Source of the DNA: Streptomyces aquilus
GTDB taxonomy: Bacteria > Actinomycetota > Actinomycetes > Streptomycetales > Streptomycetaceae
NCBI RefSeq assembly: GCF_003955715.1
Contig: NZ_CP034463.1
Location: 5,332,001-5,396,000 of the forward strand
Length of the DNA stretch: 64,000 nucleotides
Reading direction: 5' to 3'
Made by a program: the position numbers and the translations under genes. The notes under the pieces were generated by a model, which was given only the letters and a program-made list of their open reading frames with translations, was not told where the DNA came from and made no database searches. Position 1 is the first letter of the stretch, and each line of letters begins with the position of its first letter. Below, piece by piece: positions 30,971-39,055 of the stretch.

Positions 30971-31013
30971 GACTGCGCCGGTCCCCCGAGGAGTTCGGGG
31001 GACCGGCGCAGTC
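30971..31013. terminator. Bidirectional hairpin terminator
   Basis: GACTGCGCCGGTCCCCC (30971-30987) pairs perfectly with its complement at 30997-31013 across a small loop. It lies between the convergent acetyltransferase and MFS genes. Confidence 0.92.
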
Positions 31014-31021
31014 GTCACGGC

Positions 31022-32242
31022 TCAGTGGTGGGCGGCGGCTCGCTGTTCGGTCGTTGGCACGGCTCCGGCGACAACCGCGCTGGGCGTGCCGGACCTGACG
31101 TCCCGACGCTCCAGGGCTGCCGAGAGGACGGCGAGCCCCAGGGCGCCCGCGGCGAGGGCGGCGCCCACCCAGTTGGGGGCGGTGTAGCCGAGGCCCGCGC
31201 TGATGACCAGGCCACCGAGCCAGGCGGAGAGCGCGTTGCCGAGGTTGAAGGCGCCGATGTTCACCGCCGAGGCAAGCGTCGGGGCGCCGTGCGCCTGGTC
31301 CAGGACACGCTTCTGGAGCGGCGGGACCGTGGCGAAGCCGAGGGCGCCGATGAGCGCGATCGTGACGGCCGCGAGCACCTTGTTGTGCGCGGTGACGGTG
31401 AAAAGCGCGAGGACGATCGCGAGGGCGCCCAGGGAGACGTACAGCATGGGCATCAGGGCGCGGTCCGCGTACTTGCCGCCGACGAGGTTGCCGCCGACCA
31501 TGCCGAGGCCGAAGAGGACGAGCAGCCAGGTGACGGAGCCGTCGGCGAAACCGGCGACATGGGTCATCATCGGCGCGATGTAGGTGATCGCCGCGAAGAC
31601 GCCGCCGAAGCCGAGCACGGTCATCGCCATGGCGAGCAGGACCTGGGCGTTCTTGAAGGCGGCCAGCTCGTGGCGCAGGTGCACGCCCTCGGGCTTGGGC
31701 ATGTCGGGGACGAGCTTGGCGATGCCGGCCAGGCCGAGGACGCCGAGGGCAGCCACGATGGCGAAGGTGACCCGCCAGCCGACGGTCTGTCCGACGAGGG
31801 TGCCCAGCGGCACGCCGACCACGTTGGCGACGGTGAGGCCGGTGAACATCATCGCGATGGCGCCGGCCTTCTTGTCCGGGGCGACCAGGTCGGCGGCGAC
31901 GACCGACCCGATACCGAAGAAGGCGCCGTGGGCGAGCGAGGCGACGATCCGGCCGAGGAGCATGATGCCGAAGGCGGGGGCCAGGGCGGAGAGCAGGTTG
32001 CCGACGATGAACAGACCCATCAGCGCCATCAGCATGCGCTTGCGGGAGACCTTGGTGCCGAGCACCGTCATGAGCGGGGCACCGAACATGACGCCGAGCG
32101 CGTAGCCCGTCACCAGGAAGCCGGCCGTGGGGATCGAGACACCGAAGTCGCCCGCGACCTCGGGCAGCAAGCCCATGATCACGAACTCGGTGGTTCCGAT
32201 GCCGAAGGCCCCGATCGCGAGGGCCAGGAGCGCGAGAGGCAT
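31022..32242 (-). CDS. MFS transporter (AraJ/YdhP-like drug or sugar efflux)
   Basis: This 12-helix major-facilitator protein of 406 residues starts MPLALLALAIGAFGIGTTEFVIMGLLPEVA, the AraJ/PbuE subgroup signature, and has GYALGVMFGAPLMTVLGTKVSRKRML. It is typically a proton-driven exporter. ATG 32242 has GGGAAGG upstream; ATG 32272 is also open. It is divergent from a MarR regulator whose likely operator overlaps the MFS promoter, so the regulator probably represses it. Confidence 0.88.
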   Translation of the reverse strand: MPLALLALAIGAFGIGTTEFVIMGLLPEVAGDFGVSIPTAGFLVTGYALGVMFGAPLMTVLGTKVSRKRMLMALMGLFIVGNLLSALAPAFGIMLLGRIVASLAHGAFFGIGSVVAADLVAPDKKAGAIAMMFTGLTVANVVGVPLGTLVGQTVGWRVTFAIVAALGVLGLAGIAKLVPDMPKPEGVHLRHELAAFKNAQVLLAMAMTVLGFGGVFAAITYIAPMMTHVAGFADGSVTWLLVLFGLGMVGGNLVGGKYADRALMPMLYVSLGALAIVLALFTVTAHNKVLAAVTIALIGALGFATVPPLQKRVLDQAHGAPTLASAVNIGAFNLGNALSAWLGGLVISAGLGYTAPNWVGAALAAGALGLAVLSAALERRDVRSGTPSAVVAGAVPTTEQRAAAHH

Positions 32243-32291
32243 GGAGGTCTGCACCTTCCCGATTGATTGCATGAGCGCTTTACGTTCGATG

Positions 32292-32322
32292 ACAATACTT
32301 GCAGACGCGCGTTAATTGCAAG
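32292..32322 (-). promoter_or_regulatory. MFS promoter with likely MarR operator
   Basis: On the minus strand TTGCAA (32321-32316) and TATTGT (32297-32292) have an 18-bp spacer. CTTGCA (32298-32303) and TGCAAG (32317-32322) form a perfect inverted repeat with a 13-bp spacer overlapping that promoter. The MarR gene is immediately divergent. Confidence 0.65.
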
Positions 32323-32384
32323 CGCAGGCTATTGCGGGCCTGCCCTATCCTGGATTCAGCCGTTCCGGGACGAAGGAAGCGCCA

Positions 32385-32843
32385 ATGACAGCGACGGACC
32401 CCGCACTCACCGCCCTCGCCCAGGGCTGGTGCGCCCTCTCCCTGCTGCACGGGAGGATCGAGGCCCACATCGAGCGGGCCCTCCAGGCCCGGCACGACCT
32501 CAGCGTGCGCGAGTACTCCCTGCTCGACGTCCTCAGCCGACAGCACGACGGCGATGGCGGCCACCTCCAGATGAAGCAGGTCGCCGACGCGGTCGTACTG
32601 AGCCAGAGCGCCACCACCCGACTGGTGACCCGCCTGGAGGACCGCGGCCTGCTGACCCGGTACCTGTGCCCCACCGACCGCCGCGGCATCTACACCAACG
32701 TCACCGCGGAAGGCCTCGCCCTGCTGGAGGAGGCACGGCCGACCAACGACTCCGCCCTGCGCGAGGCGCTGGACGAAGCGGCCCAGAACCCTGAGCTGGA
32801 ACCCCTGGTGAAGGTCGTCGAGTCGCTGAAGGTGCCCGCATAG
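32385..32843 (+). CDS. MarR-family transcriptional regulator
   Basis: This 152-residue winged-helix regulator has LSVREYSLLDVL, DAVVLSQSATTRLVTRLEDRGLLTRYLCPTDRRGIYTNVTAEGLALL, the canonical MarR recognition helix and wing. GAAGGA precedes ATG 32385. It is divergent from the MFS exporter gene and followed nine bases later by an acetyltransferase gene, probably in the same transcript. MarR proteins usually repress neighbouring efflux genes until a small phenolic or toxic ligand binds. Confidence 0.92.
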   Translation: MTATDPALTALAQGWCALSLLHGRIEAHIERALQARHDLSVREYSLLDVLSRQHDGDGGHLQMKQVADAVVLSQSATTRLVTRLEDRGLLTRYLCPTDRRGIYTNVTAEGLALLEEARPTNDSALREALDEAAQNPELEPLVKVVESLKVPA

Positions 32844-32852
32844 GCTGACGGC

Positions 32853-33305
32853 ATGGGAGATCTTGAAATACGCGCCGCCGACTCCGACGACGTCGCCCCG
32901 ATCGTCGCCATGCTCGCCGACGATCCGCTGGGCGCGCAGCGCGAGTCGCCAGACGACCTCGCGCCCTATCTGACCGCGCTGGAACGGCTCAGCGCCGACC
33001 CCAACCAGCACCTGGTCGTCGCCGTCCGCGAGGGCCGTGTCGTCGGCACCCTTCAGCTCACGATCATTCCCGGGCTGTCCCGGCGCGGCTCCACCAGGTC
33101 GATCATCGAAGGCGTCCGTGTGCATGCCGATGAGCGCGGCAGCGGTCTGGGGACCCAGCTCATCGAGTGGGCGATCGAGGAATCCCGGCGCCGGAACTGC
33201 CAGTTGGTGCAGCTGACCTCTGATGCCACCCGCACCGACGCCCACCGCTTCTACGAGCGGCTGGGCTTCGAGGCCTCGCACGTGGGCTTCAAACTGCCGC
33301 TCTGA
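32853..33305 (+). CDS. GNAT-family N-acetyltransferase
   Basis: This 150-residue single-domain GNAT has the acetyl-CoA motif RVHADERGSGLGTQLIEWAI and the C-terminal RFYERLGFEASHVGFKL. It also has beta-strand VGTLQLTIIPGL. The acceptor is unknown. It follows the MarR gene closely and is convergent with a serine hydrolase; a palindromic parS lies between them. Confidence 0.9.
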   Translation: MGDLEIRAADSDDVAPIVAMLADDPLGAQRESPDDLAPYLTALERLSADPNQHLVVAVREGRVVGTLQLTIIPGLSRRGSTRSIIEGVRVHADERGSGLGTQLIEWAIEESRRRNCQLVQLTSDATRTDAHRFYERLGFEASHVGFKLPL

Positions 33306-33323
33306 CGTCCCACGCAGCGGCGA

Positions 33324-33349
33324 GGGCTTGTTTCACGTGAAACAAGCCC
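33324..33349. promoter_or_regulatory. parS inside a 26-bp perfect palindrome
   Basis: Exact parS at 33330-33343 extended to a 26-bp perfect palindrome with arms starting GGGCTTG. It lies between the convergent acetyltransferase and serine hydrolase genes and can also fold as a terminator hairpin. Confidence 0.9.
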
Positions 33350-33358
33350 CCGCACCGC

Positions 33359-34744
33359 TCAACCGATGCCGCGCCACCCTTCCGGGTCCACCCCACCAGG
33401 CACAGAAGCCCCCTCGTCGTACGGCTCACGCGTGAACACGAATGACCCGAGGTCCAGATGGCTCACACTGCCGTCAGGCCGCCGTACGGCCCGCAGAAGC
33501 TCTCCGGCGTAGTAGCCCTCCAGCCCTGTCCAGGTGCCGTCGCCGTTGATGCGGAAGCGTGAGCGTCGGCCACCGCCGGACAGCGGCCCCAACGAGACGC
33601 CCCCGTCGGAGGTGAGCCGTAGGGCGAAGACATGCGTGCCCCAGTACCACTGACCCGCCAGCTCCAGGACGCCCGCGTCGACTTCGGTGAGCGGACGCCA
33701 CGGCTCGGGAATGCGCGGCTCGGCCTCCGCGACGATCCGGACCAGGTCGGCGCCCACGGCGGACAGCACAGGCCCGGACGTGCAGTTGGCCAGCACCACC
33801 GCCGCGACATCGTCCGCCACGCTGATGGTGAGATTCGCCAGGAACCCGGGCAGGGAACCGGAGTGCCCCACGAGCAGACGGCCGTCCCGGTGTTGGATCT
33901 GCATCCCGAGACCGTAGGTGGCACCGTCGACCACGTCCGCGGCCTCGGCCGGCGCAGCGGGCGTGCGCATCTCCCGCACCGTCTCCGCGCTCAGCACCCG
34001 GTCGTCCCCCTTCGCCAGGAAGGCCGCGAACTTGGCCAAGTCACCGGTGGTGGACCATAGTTGACCCGCCGGCGCCATTCTTCCGAGGTCCTCTGTGGGT
34101 TCTGGCAGCATCACATCGGCCCACGGATGCACGGCCCAGCCGCCCGCGTGCGGGGCCGACGGATGAGCGCTCGTGCGGTCCAGGCCCAGGGGTTCGAGCA
34201 CTTCACGCCGCAGGACCTCCTCCCATGAGGCCCCGCGCACCCTCTCCACCAGGGCGCCCAGCAGGGTGTAGCCGGGGTTCGAGTAGTGGTGGCGGCGACC
34301 GGCCGGATGCAGGAAGGGCTGCTCACCGAGAACGTCGGACAGCTCGGGACGCAGAGCCCCTGAGGTCCGTTCCCACCATGGACCGGGTGACTCGGCGGCC
34401 AACCCGGCCGTGTGCGCGAGGAGTTCGGCGATGGTCGCCTCCCCCGCGTCGGTTCCGGGAAGGTGCTTCTCCAAGGGGTCGCCGAGGTCGAGCAGTCCCT
34501 CGTCACGCAGCCTCAGTACGAGCACGGCGGTGAAGGTCTTGGTGATCGAGCCGATCCGGTACTGGACGTTCTCGTCCGGGCCATGGCCGTCCACCGAGGT
34601 CCGTGAGCCGTGCCAGACGGCCCGGCCGTCCCGCACGACCGCTGCAACCAACGACGGCGCCCGCCCTTCGGCCTGAGCCACGGCGATCCGGTGCACCAGG
34701 GCACGACGCGTGCCGGGAAGCAGCAGTTCCTGAGATGTCGTCAT
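33359..34744 (-). CDS. Serine hydrolase, beta-lactamase/D-alanyl-D-alanine carboxypeptidase class C-like
   Basis: The 461-residue protein has the class C triad motifs: SITKTFTAVL (S-x-x-K) near residue 65, YSNPGYTLLG (Y-x-N) near 150, and VGHSGSLPGF (H-x-G) near 290. I see no signal peptide, so it may be cytosolic like many esterase-type members. A lipocalin-like C-terminal domain (WYWGTHVFALRLTSDGG..) follows the catalytic domain. Substrate (peptide or ester) is not known. ATG 34744 is chosen because the fold starts there. Confidence 0.88.
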   Translation of the reverse strand: MTTSQELLLPGTRRALVHRIAVAQAEGRAPSLVAAVVRDGRAVWHGSRTSVDGHGPDENVQYRIGSITKTFTAVLVLRLRDEGLLDLGDPLEKHLPGTDAGEATIAELLAHTAGLAAESPGPWWERTSGALRPELSDVLGEQPFLHPAGRRHHYSNPGYTLLGALVERVRGASWEEVLRREVLEPLGLDRTSAHPSAPHAGGWAVHPWADVMLPEPTEDLGRMAPAGQLWSTTGDLAKFAAFLAKGDDRVLSAETVREMRTPAAPAEAADVVDGATYGLGMQIQHRDGRLLVGHSGSLPGFLANLTISVADDVAAVVLANCTSGPVLSAVGADLVRIVAEAEPRIPEPWRPLTEVDAGVLELAGQWYWGTHVFALRLTSDGGVSLGPLSGGGRRSRFRINGDGTWTGLEGYYAGELLRAVRRPDGSVSHLDLGSFVFTREPYDEGASVPGGVDPEGWRGIG

Positions 34745-34805
34745 GGCCCCAGTCCACCCCGGCAGGTGCCCGGACGTCGAGTTCATTCGGCCCGGGCCGG
34801 GCGGC

Positions 34806-36278
34806 TCAGGTCTGGGCCATGTCCACGAAGCGTGAGTAGTGGCCCTGGAAGGCGACCGTGATCGTCGCCGTCGGGCCGTTACGGTGCTTGCCCACGATGA
34901 TGTCCGCCTCGCCGGCGCGTGGTGACTCCTTCTCGTAGGCGTCCTCGCGGTGCAGGAGGATGACCATGTCGGCGTCCTGCTCGATGGAGCCGGACTCACG
35001 CAGGTCGGACACCTGAGGCTTCTTGTCCGTGCGCTGCTCGGGACCACGGTTCAGCTGCGAGAGCGCGATCACCGGGAGCTCCAGCTCCTTGGCCAGCAGC
35101 TTGAGGTTTCGCGACATGTCCGAGACCTCCTGCTGACGGCTCTCGGAGCGCTTGCCGGACTGCATCAGCTGGAGATAGTCGATGATCACGAGCTTGATGT
35201 CGTTGCGCTGTTTGAGCCGGCGGCACTTCGCGCGGATCTCCATCATCGACAGGTTCGGGGAGTCGTCGATGTAGAGCGGCGCCGCCGAGACCTCGGGCAT
35301 CCGGCGCGCCAGGCGCGTCCAGTCCTCGTCCGTCATCGTGCCGGACCGCATGTGGTGCAGGGCCACCCGCGCCTCGGCGGACAGCAGGCGCATCGCGATC
35401 TCGTTGCGCCCCATTTCGAGGGAGAAGATGACGCTCGGCAGGTTGTTCTTGATGGACGCCGCCCGGGCGAAGTCCAAGGCGAGCGTGGACTTACCCATGG
35501 CGGGACGGGCCGCGATGACGATCATCTGGCCGGGGTGCAGGCCGTTGGTGAGGGAGTCGAGGTCCGTGAAGCCGGTCGGCACACCGGTCATCTCACCGGT
35601 GCGGGAGCCGATCGCCTCGATCTCGTCGAGCGCGCCCTCCATGATGTCGCCGAGCGGCAGATAGTCCTCGCTGGTGCGCTGCTCGGTGACCGCGTAGATC
35701 TCGGCCTGGGCGCGGTTGACGATCTCGTCGACGTCGTCGTCGGCCGCGTATCCCATCTGGGTGATGCGTGTGCCGGCCTCCACCAGCCGTCGCAGCACCG
35801 CTCGTTCATGGACGATCTCCGCGTAGTACTCGGCGTTCGCCGCTGTCGGGACCGTCTGTACGAGGGTGTGCAGATACGATGCGCCGCCGACCTTGTTGAT
35901 CTCGCCGCGCTTGGTCAGCTCGGCAGCGATCGTGATGGGGTCGGCCGGCTCGCCCTTGGCGTAGACGTCGAGGATCGCCTGGAAGATCGTCTCGTGGGCC
36001 GGCTTGTAGAAGTCATGGCCCTTGATGACCTCGACGACATCGGCGATGGCGTCCTTCGACAGGAGCATGCCGCCGAGCACGGACTGCTCCGCGTCGAGAT
36101 CCTGCGGTGGCACGCGTTCGAAGGACGCGCCCCCGCCCTCCCATTCGCCGTTCTCCCGGCCGCGGTCGTGCTGTTCGTCGCGGCCCCGGCCCCCGTCGCC
36201 GCGTCGGCGCGAGGCAGGCAGGCGATCACTGGGACCGCTGTCGGCCCACGGATCGTCCAAGGGCTCGGAAATGCTCAC
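34806..36278 (-). CDS. dnaB: Replicative DNA helicase DnaB
   Basis: DnaB is the hexameric replicative helicase that unwinds DNA at the fork. The 490-residue protein has an N-terminal DnaB domain (VPPQDLDAEQSVLGGML), a RecA-like motor with Walker A ARPAMGKSTLALD near 257, Walker B VIIDYLQLM, and the H4 region LNRGPEQRTDKKPQVSDLRESG. It has a charged, disordered N-terminal leader of about 55 residues. GTG 36278 has GGAGGAGG upstream. No intein interrupts it. The intergenic DNA just upstream holds DnaA-box-like nonamers. Confidence 0.97.
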   Translation of the reverse strand: MSISEPLDDPWADSGPSDRLPASRRRGDGGRGRDEQHDRGRENGEWEGGGASFERVPPQDLDAEQSVLGGMLLSKDAIADVVEVIKGHDFYKPAHETIFQAILDVYAKGEPADPITIAAELTKRGEINKVGGASYLHTLVQTVPTAANAEYYAEIVHERAVLRRLVEAGTRITQMGYAADDDVDEIVNRAQAEIYAVTEQRTSEDYLPLGDIMEGALDEIEAIGSRTGEMTGVPTGFTDLDSLTNGLHPGQMIVIAARPAMGKSTLALDFARAASIKNNLPSVIFSLEMGRNEIAMRLLSAEARVALHHMRSGTMTDEDWTRLARRMPEVSAAPLYIDDSPNLSMMEIRAKCRRLKQRNDIKLVIIDYLQLMQSGKRSESRQQEVSDMSRNLKLLAKELELPVIALSQLNRGPEQRTDKKPQVSDLRESGSIEQDADMVILLHREDAYEKESPRAGEADIIVGKHRNGPTATITVAFQGHYSRFVDMAQT

Positions 36279-36459
36279 CGAGCCACCTCCTCCCGTCCGC
36301 CGAGCGGACCTCGCCGTGCCTCTCTTTCTACGGCACGGCACTGACAAATAAGAGGCCCAACTCCGTTTGCGGCGCGTCGGTTTTGTGATGGTTTTCGGGC
36401 CGACGGACGGAGCGGGCGCCGGACCACGGTAGGCCTGTCGGCACCGTCAGCCAATCTGG

Positions 36460-36548
36460 TTATCCACAGGCCATGTGGACGACGGCCCGGATGCTGTGGA
36501 GAACTCGGCGAAACCTGTGCACGACCCGGTGGACAGCCCTGTGAACAA
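36460..36548. promoter_or_regulatory. Cluster of DnaA-box-like nonamers
   Basis: Within 89 bp are TTATCCACA (36460-36468, the exact E. coli consensus), TGTGGACGA (36474-36482), TGTGGAGAA (36495-36503), TGTGCACGA (36516-36524) and TGTGAACAA (36540-36548), plus a weaker one at 36604. The last four are in the opposite orientation to the first and differ by one or two bases from TGTGGA(C/T)AA. It lies in the 458-bp non-coding region between dnaB and a MATE gene. Confidence 0.75.
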
Positions 36549-36699
36549 GCTCGCCCTTCTCTCGGAGGAACCGCTCTGACCTGCACACTTCCCGTCCACC
36601 GGCTGTGCAGAAGAAAAACTTTCCCAGTCGGACCAAGATCAGGCCGCACGGCGTCCGCAAGCGCACGGCACAAGACTTCGAGTAAGGGTCACTAATCAA

Positions 36700-36729
36700 T
36701 TGCATCTATTACCTGTGGACGATTAGATT
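36700..36729 (+). promoter_or_regulatory. Likely leaderless promoter of the MATE gene with a DnaA-like box
   Basis: TTGCAT (36700-36705) and TAGATT (36724-36729) have an 18-bp spacer, and the ATG follows at 36737, so the transcript would be nearly leaderless. TGTGGACGA at 36714-36722 lies in the spacer. Confidence 0.55.
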
Positions 36730-36736
36730 GGTGCTC

Positions 36737-38074
36737 ATGACACACGCTCCCGCGACCTCGCGCGCCGCACGGCGACAGCACGACCGAGAGATCGTCGCAC
36801 TGGCCGTCCCGGCCTTCGGCGCGCTCGTCGCCGAGCCTCTCTTCGTCATGGCGGACAGCGCGATCGTGGGCCACCTCGGCACCGCACAACTCGCCGGTCT
36901 GGGCGTCGCCTCGGCCCTCCTGACGACCGCGGTCAGCGTGTTCGTCTTCCTCGCCTACGCCACCACCGCGGCCGTCGCCCGGCGGGTCGGCGCCGACGAC
37001 CTTCAGGCCGCCATCCGTCAGGGCATGGACGGCATCTGGCTCGCCCTCCTGCTCGGCGCTGCGGTCATCGCCGTCGTGCTGCCCACGGCGCCCGGCCTGG
37101 TGGAGCTCTTCGGCGCCTCGGACACCGCCGCCCCGTACGCGACGACTTATCTGCGGATCTCGTCCCTCGGCATCCCGGCAATGCTCATCGTCCTCGCCGC
37201 GACCGGCGTCCTACGCGGCCTCCAGGACACGAAGACGCCCCTGTACGTCGCCATCGGTGGTTTCATCGCCAACGCGGCCCTCAACGCAGTCCTCGTCTAC
37301 GGAGCCGACCTCGGCATCGCCGGCTCCGCCTGGGGCACCGTGATCGCCCAGTGCGGGATGGCCGCCGTCTATCTGGTGGTGGTCGTGCGCGGGGCTCGTG
37401 CCCATGGGGCCTCCCTGCGTCCTGACGTGGTGGGCATCAGGGCCTCGGCCCAGGCCGGTGTCCCCCTGCTCGTCCGCACCCTCTCCCTCCGCGCGATCCT
37501 GATGATCGCCACAGCGGTGGCGGCCCGTCTCGGCGACGCGGACATCGCGGCGCATCAGATCATCCTGTCGCTGTGGAGCCTGCTCGCCTTCGCCCTGGAC
37601 GCGATCGCCATCGCGGGGCAGGCCATCATCGGCCGCTATCTCGGTGCGGGCGATGCCCAGGGCGCCCGCGAGGCATGCCGACGCATGGTGCAGTGGGGCA
37701 TCGCGGTCGGAGTCGTCCTCGGCCTGGCGGTGGTGCTGAGCCGGCCCGCGTTCCTGCCGCTGTTCACCAGCGACTCCACTGTGAAGGACGCCGCCCTGCC
37801 GACGCTGCTCGTCGTGGCACTCTCCCAACCGATCTGCGGGATCGTCTTCGTCCTGGACGGTGTGCTGATGGGTGCGGGCGACGGCCCGTACCTGGCCTGG
37901 GCGATGGTGCTGACCCTGGCGGTCTTCACCCCCGTGGCGCTGCTCGTCCCGACACTCGGCGGAGGTCTCACCGCTCTGTGGGGAGCCATGACGCTGATGA
38001 TGGCGGTCCGCATGCTGACGCTGTGGATGCGTGCCCGGTCGGGACGCTGGATCGTCACGGGAGCCACCCGCTGA
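36737..38074 (+). CDS. MATE-family (DinF-like) efflux transporter
   Basis: This 445-residue, 12-helix MATE exporter has the pattern AVPAFGALVAEPLFVMADSAIVGHLG at the N-terminus and GVLRGLQDTKTPLYVA, typical of the DinF subgroup. It exports cationic or lipophilic compounds in exchange for Na+ or H+. ATG 36737 lacks a ribosome site; a nearby promoter suggests leaderless translation. Directly after the stop are three parS-like palindromes. Confidence 0.93.
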   Translation: MTHAPATSRAARRQHDREIVALAVPAFGALVAEPLFVMADSAIVGHLGTAQLAGLGVASALLTTAVSVFVFLAYATTAAVARRVGADDLQAAIRQGMDGIWLALLLGAAVIAVVLPTAPGLVELFGASDTAAPYATTYLRISSLGIPAMLIVLAATGVLRGLQDTKTPLYVAIGGFIANAALNAVLVYGADLGIAGSAWGTVIAQCGMAAVYLVVVVRGARAHGASLRPDVVGIRASAQAGVPLLVRTLSLRAILMIATAVAARLGDADIAAHQIILSLWSLLAFALDAIAIAGQAIIGRYLGAGDAQGAREACRRMVQWGIAVGVVLGLAVVLSRPAFLPLFTSDSTVKDAALPTLLVVALSQPICGIVFVLDGVLMGAGDGPYLAWAMVLTLAVFTPVALLVPTLGGGLTALWGAMTLMMAVRMLTLWMRARSGRWIVTGATR

Positions 38075-38075
38075 C

Positions 38076-38089
38076 GTTTCACATGAAAC
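38076..38089. promoter_or_regulatory. parS-like site, first of three after the MATE gene
   Basis: GTTTCACATGAAAC, one mismatch. Confidence 0.7.
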
Positions 38090-38107
38090 ATCGCCCTCTG
38101 CTTGGCC

Positions 38108-38121
38108 GTTTCACGTGAAAC
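38108..38121. promoter_or_regulatory. parS site, second of three
   Basis: Exact GTTTCACGTGAAAC; 32 bp from the previous site. Confidence 0.9.
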
Positions 38122-38136
38122 ACGTCCGCCCGCGAC

Positions 38137-38150
38137 GTTTCACGTGAAAC
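38137..38150. promoter_or_regulatory. parS site, third of three
   Basis: Exact GTTTCACGTGAAAC; 29 bp from the second site. Confidence 0.9.
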
Positions 38151-38212
38151 ACCGCAGGCCATGTCACCCGCCCTTGAGTACGCGCAGCCACCGAGAACGA
38201 CCCACGCATGCA

Positions 38213-38247
38213 AGAGGGGCCGTACCCGACGTGGGTACGGCCCCTCT
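38213..38247. terminator. Strong hairpin terminator after rplI
   Basis: AGAGGGGCCGTACCC (38213-38227) pairs perfectly with GGGTACGGCCCCTCT (38233-38247) around a GACGT loop. It serves the rpsF-ssb-rpsR-rplI operon on the minus strand and can also act on the plus strand. Confidence 0.93.
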
Positions 38248-38274
38248 CACAACTGCTCAAACCGAGCGCAGCGA

Positions 38275-38721
38275 TCAGGCCGCGACGACCTCGATGTTGA
38301 CCTTGGCGGCAACCTCGGGGTGCAGACGCACGGACGTCTCGTGGGCGCCCAGGGTCTTGATGGGCGAGCCCAGCTCGATACGGCGCTTGTCGACCTCGGG
38401 GCCACCGGAAGCCTTGATCGCGGAGGCGATGTCGGCCGGGGTGACGGAACCGAAGAGACGACCGGCGTCGCCGGAGCGAACGGCCAGACGGACCTTGACG
38501 GCCTCGAGCTGGCCCTTGATCTGGTTGGCCTGCTCGATGGTCTGGATCTCGTGGATCTTGCGAGCGCGACGGATCTGCTCGACGTCCTTCTCGCCACCCT
38601 TGGTCCAGCGGATAGCGAACTTCCGCGGGATCAGGTAGTTGCGAGCGTAGCCGTCCTTGACGTCAACGACGTCGCCGGCGGCACCGAGGCCAGAGACCTC
38701 GTGGGTGAGGATGATCTTCAT
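38275..38721 (-). CDS. rplI: 50S ribosomal protein L9
   Basis: bL9 of 148 residues, beginning [32 protein letters not shown], the signature of L9's N-terminal RNA-binding domain, with the long central helix and C-terminal domain following. It is last in the operon rpsF, ssb, rpsR, rplI, 18 bases after rpsR, and is followed by a hairpin terminator. Confidence 0.98.
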   Translation of the reverse strand: MKIILTHEVSGLGAAGDVVDVKDGYARNYLIPRKFAIRWTKGGEKDVEQIRRARKIHEIQTIEQANQIKGQLEAVKVRLAVRSGDAGRLFGSVTPADIASAIKASGGPEVDKRRIELGSPIKTLGAHETSVRLHPEVAAKVNIEVVAA

Positions 38722-38739
38722 TAGTCGGTCACCCCTCCC

Positions 38740-38976
38740 TTAGCGCGCGGTGGACGTGTAGGGCAGCAGCGCCATCTCACGGCTGTTCTTGACGGCCGTG
38801 GCGACGTCACGCTGGTGCTGCGTGCAGTTGCCGGTCACGCGGCGGGCACGGATCTTGCCGCGGTCGGAAATGAACTTCCGCAGCATGTTCGTGTCCTTGT
38901 AGTCCACGTACGTGACCTTGTCCTTGCAGAAAGCGCAGACCTTCTTCTTAGGCTTGCGCACAGGCGGCTTCGCCAT
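38740..38976 (-). CDS. rpsR: 30S ribosomal protein S18 (zinc-binding C+ form)
   Basis: bS18 of 78 residues, [17 protein letters not shown].., with [20 protein letters not shown] and [15 protein letters not shown]. It keeps the CxxC pair (VCAFC) and a later Cys/His (GNCTQH), so it is the putative zinc-holding paralog type. Streptomyces genomes often also encode a zinc-free S18 elsewhere. It sits 79 bases after ssb in the S6 operon. Confidence 0.97.
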   Translation of the reverse strand: MAKPPVRKPKKKVCAFCKDKVTYVDYKDTNMLRKFISDRGKIRARRVTGNCTQHQRDVATAVKNSREMALLPYTSTAR

Positions 38977-39055
38977 GGTGTTTCTCCTGTGTGATCAAGA
39001 AGTTTGGGTACGACCCGCCCTCGACCGATCAAGCCCGGGAACCGGGCCCGAAGGT

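Noticed and set aside
34745..35047. Extra N-terminal segment for the serine hydrolase
   Set aside because: The in-frame extension is Arg/Ser/Thr-rich, lies opposite dnaB coding sequence and lacks the family fold; ATG 34744 is a better start.
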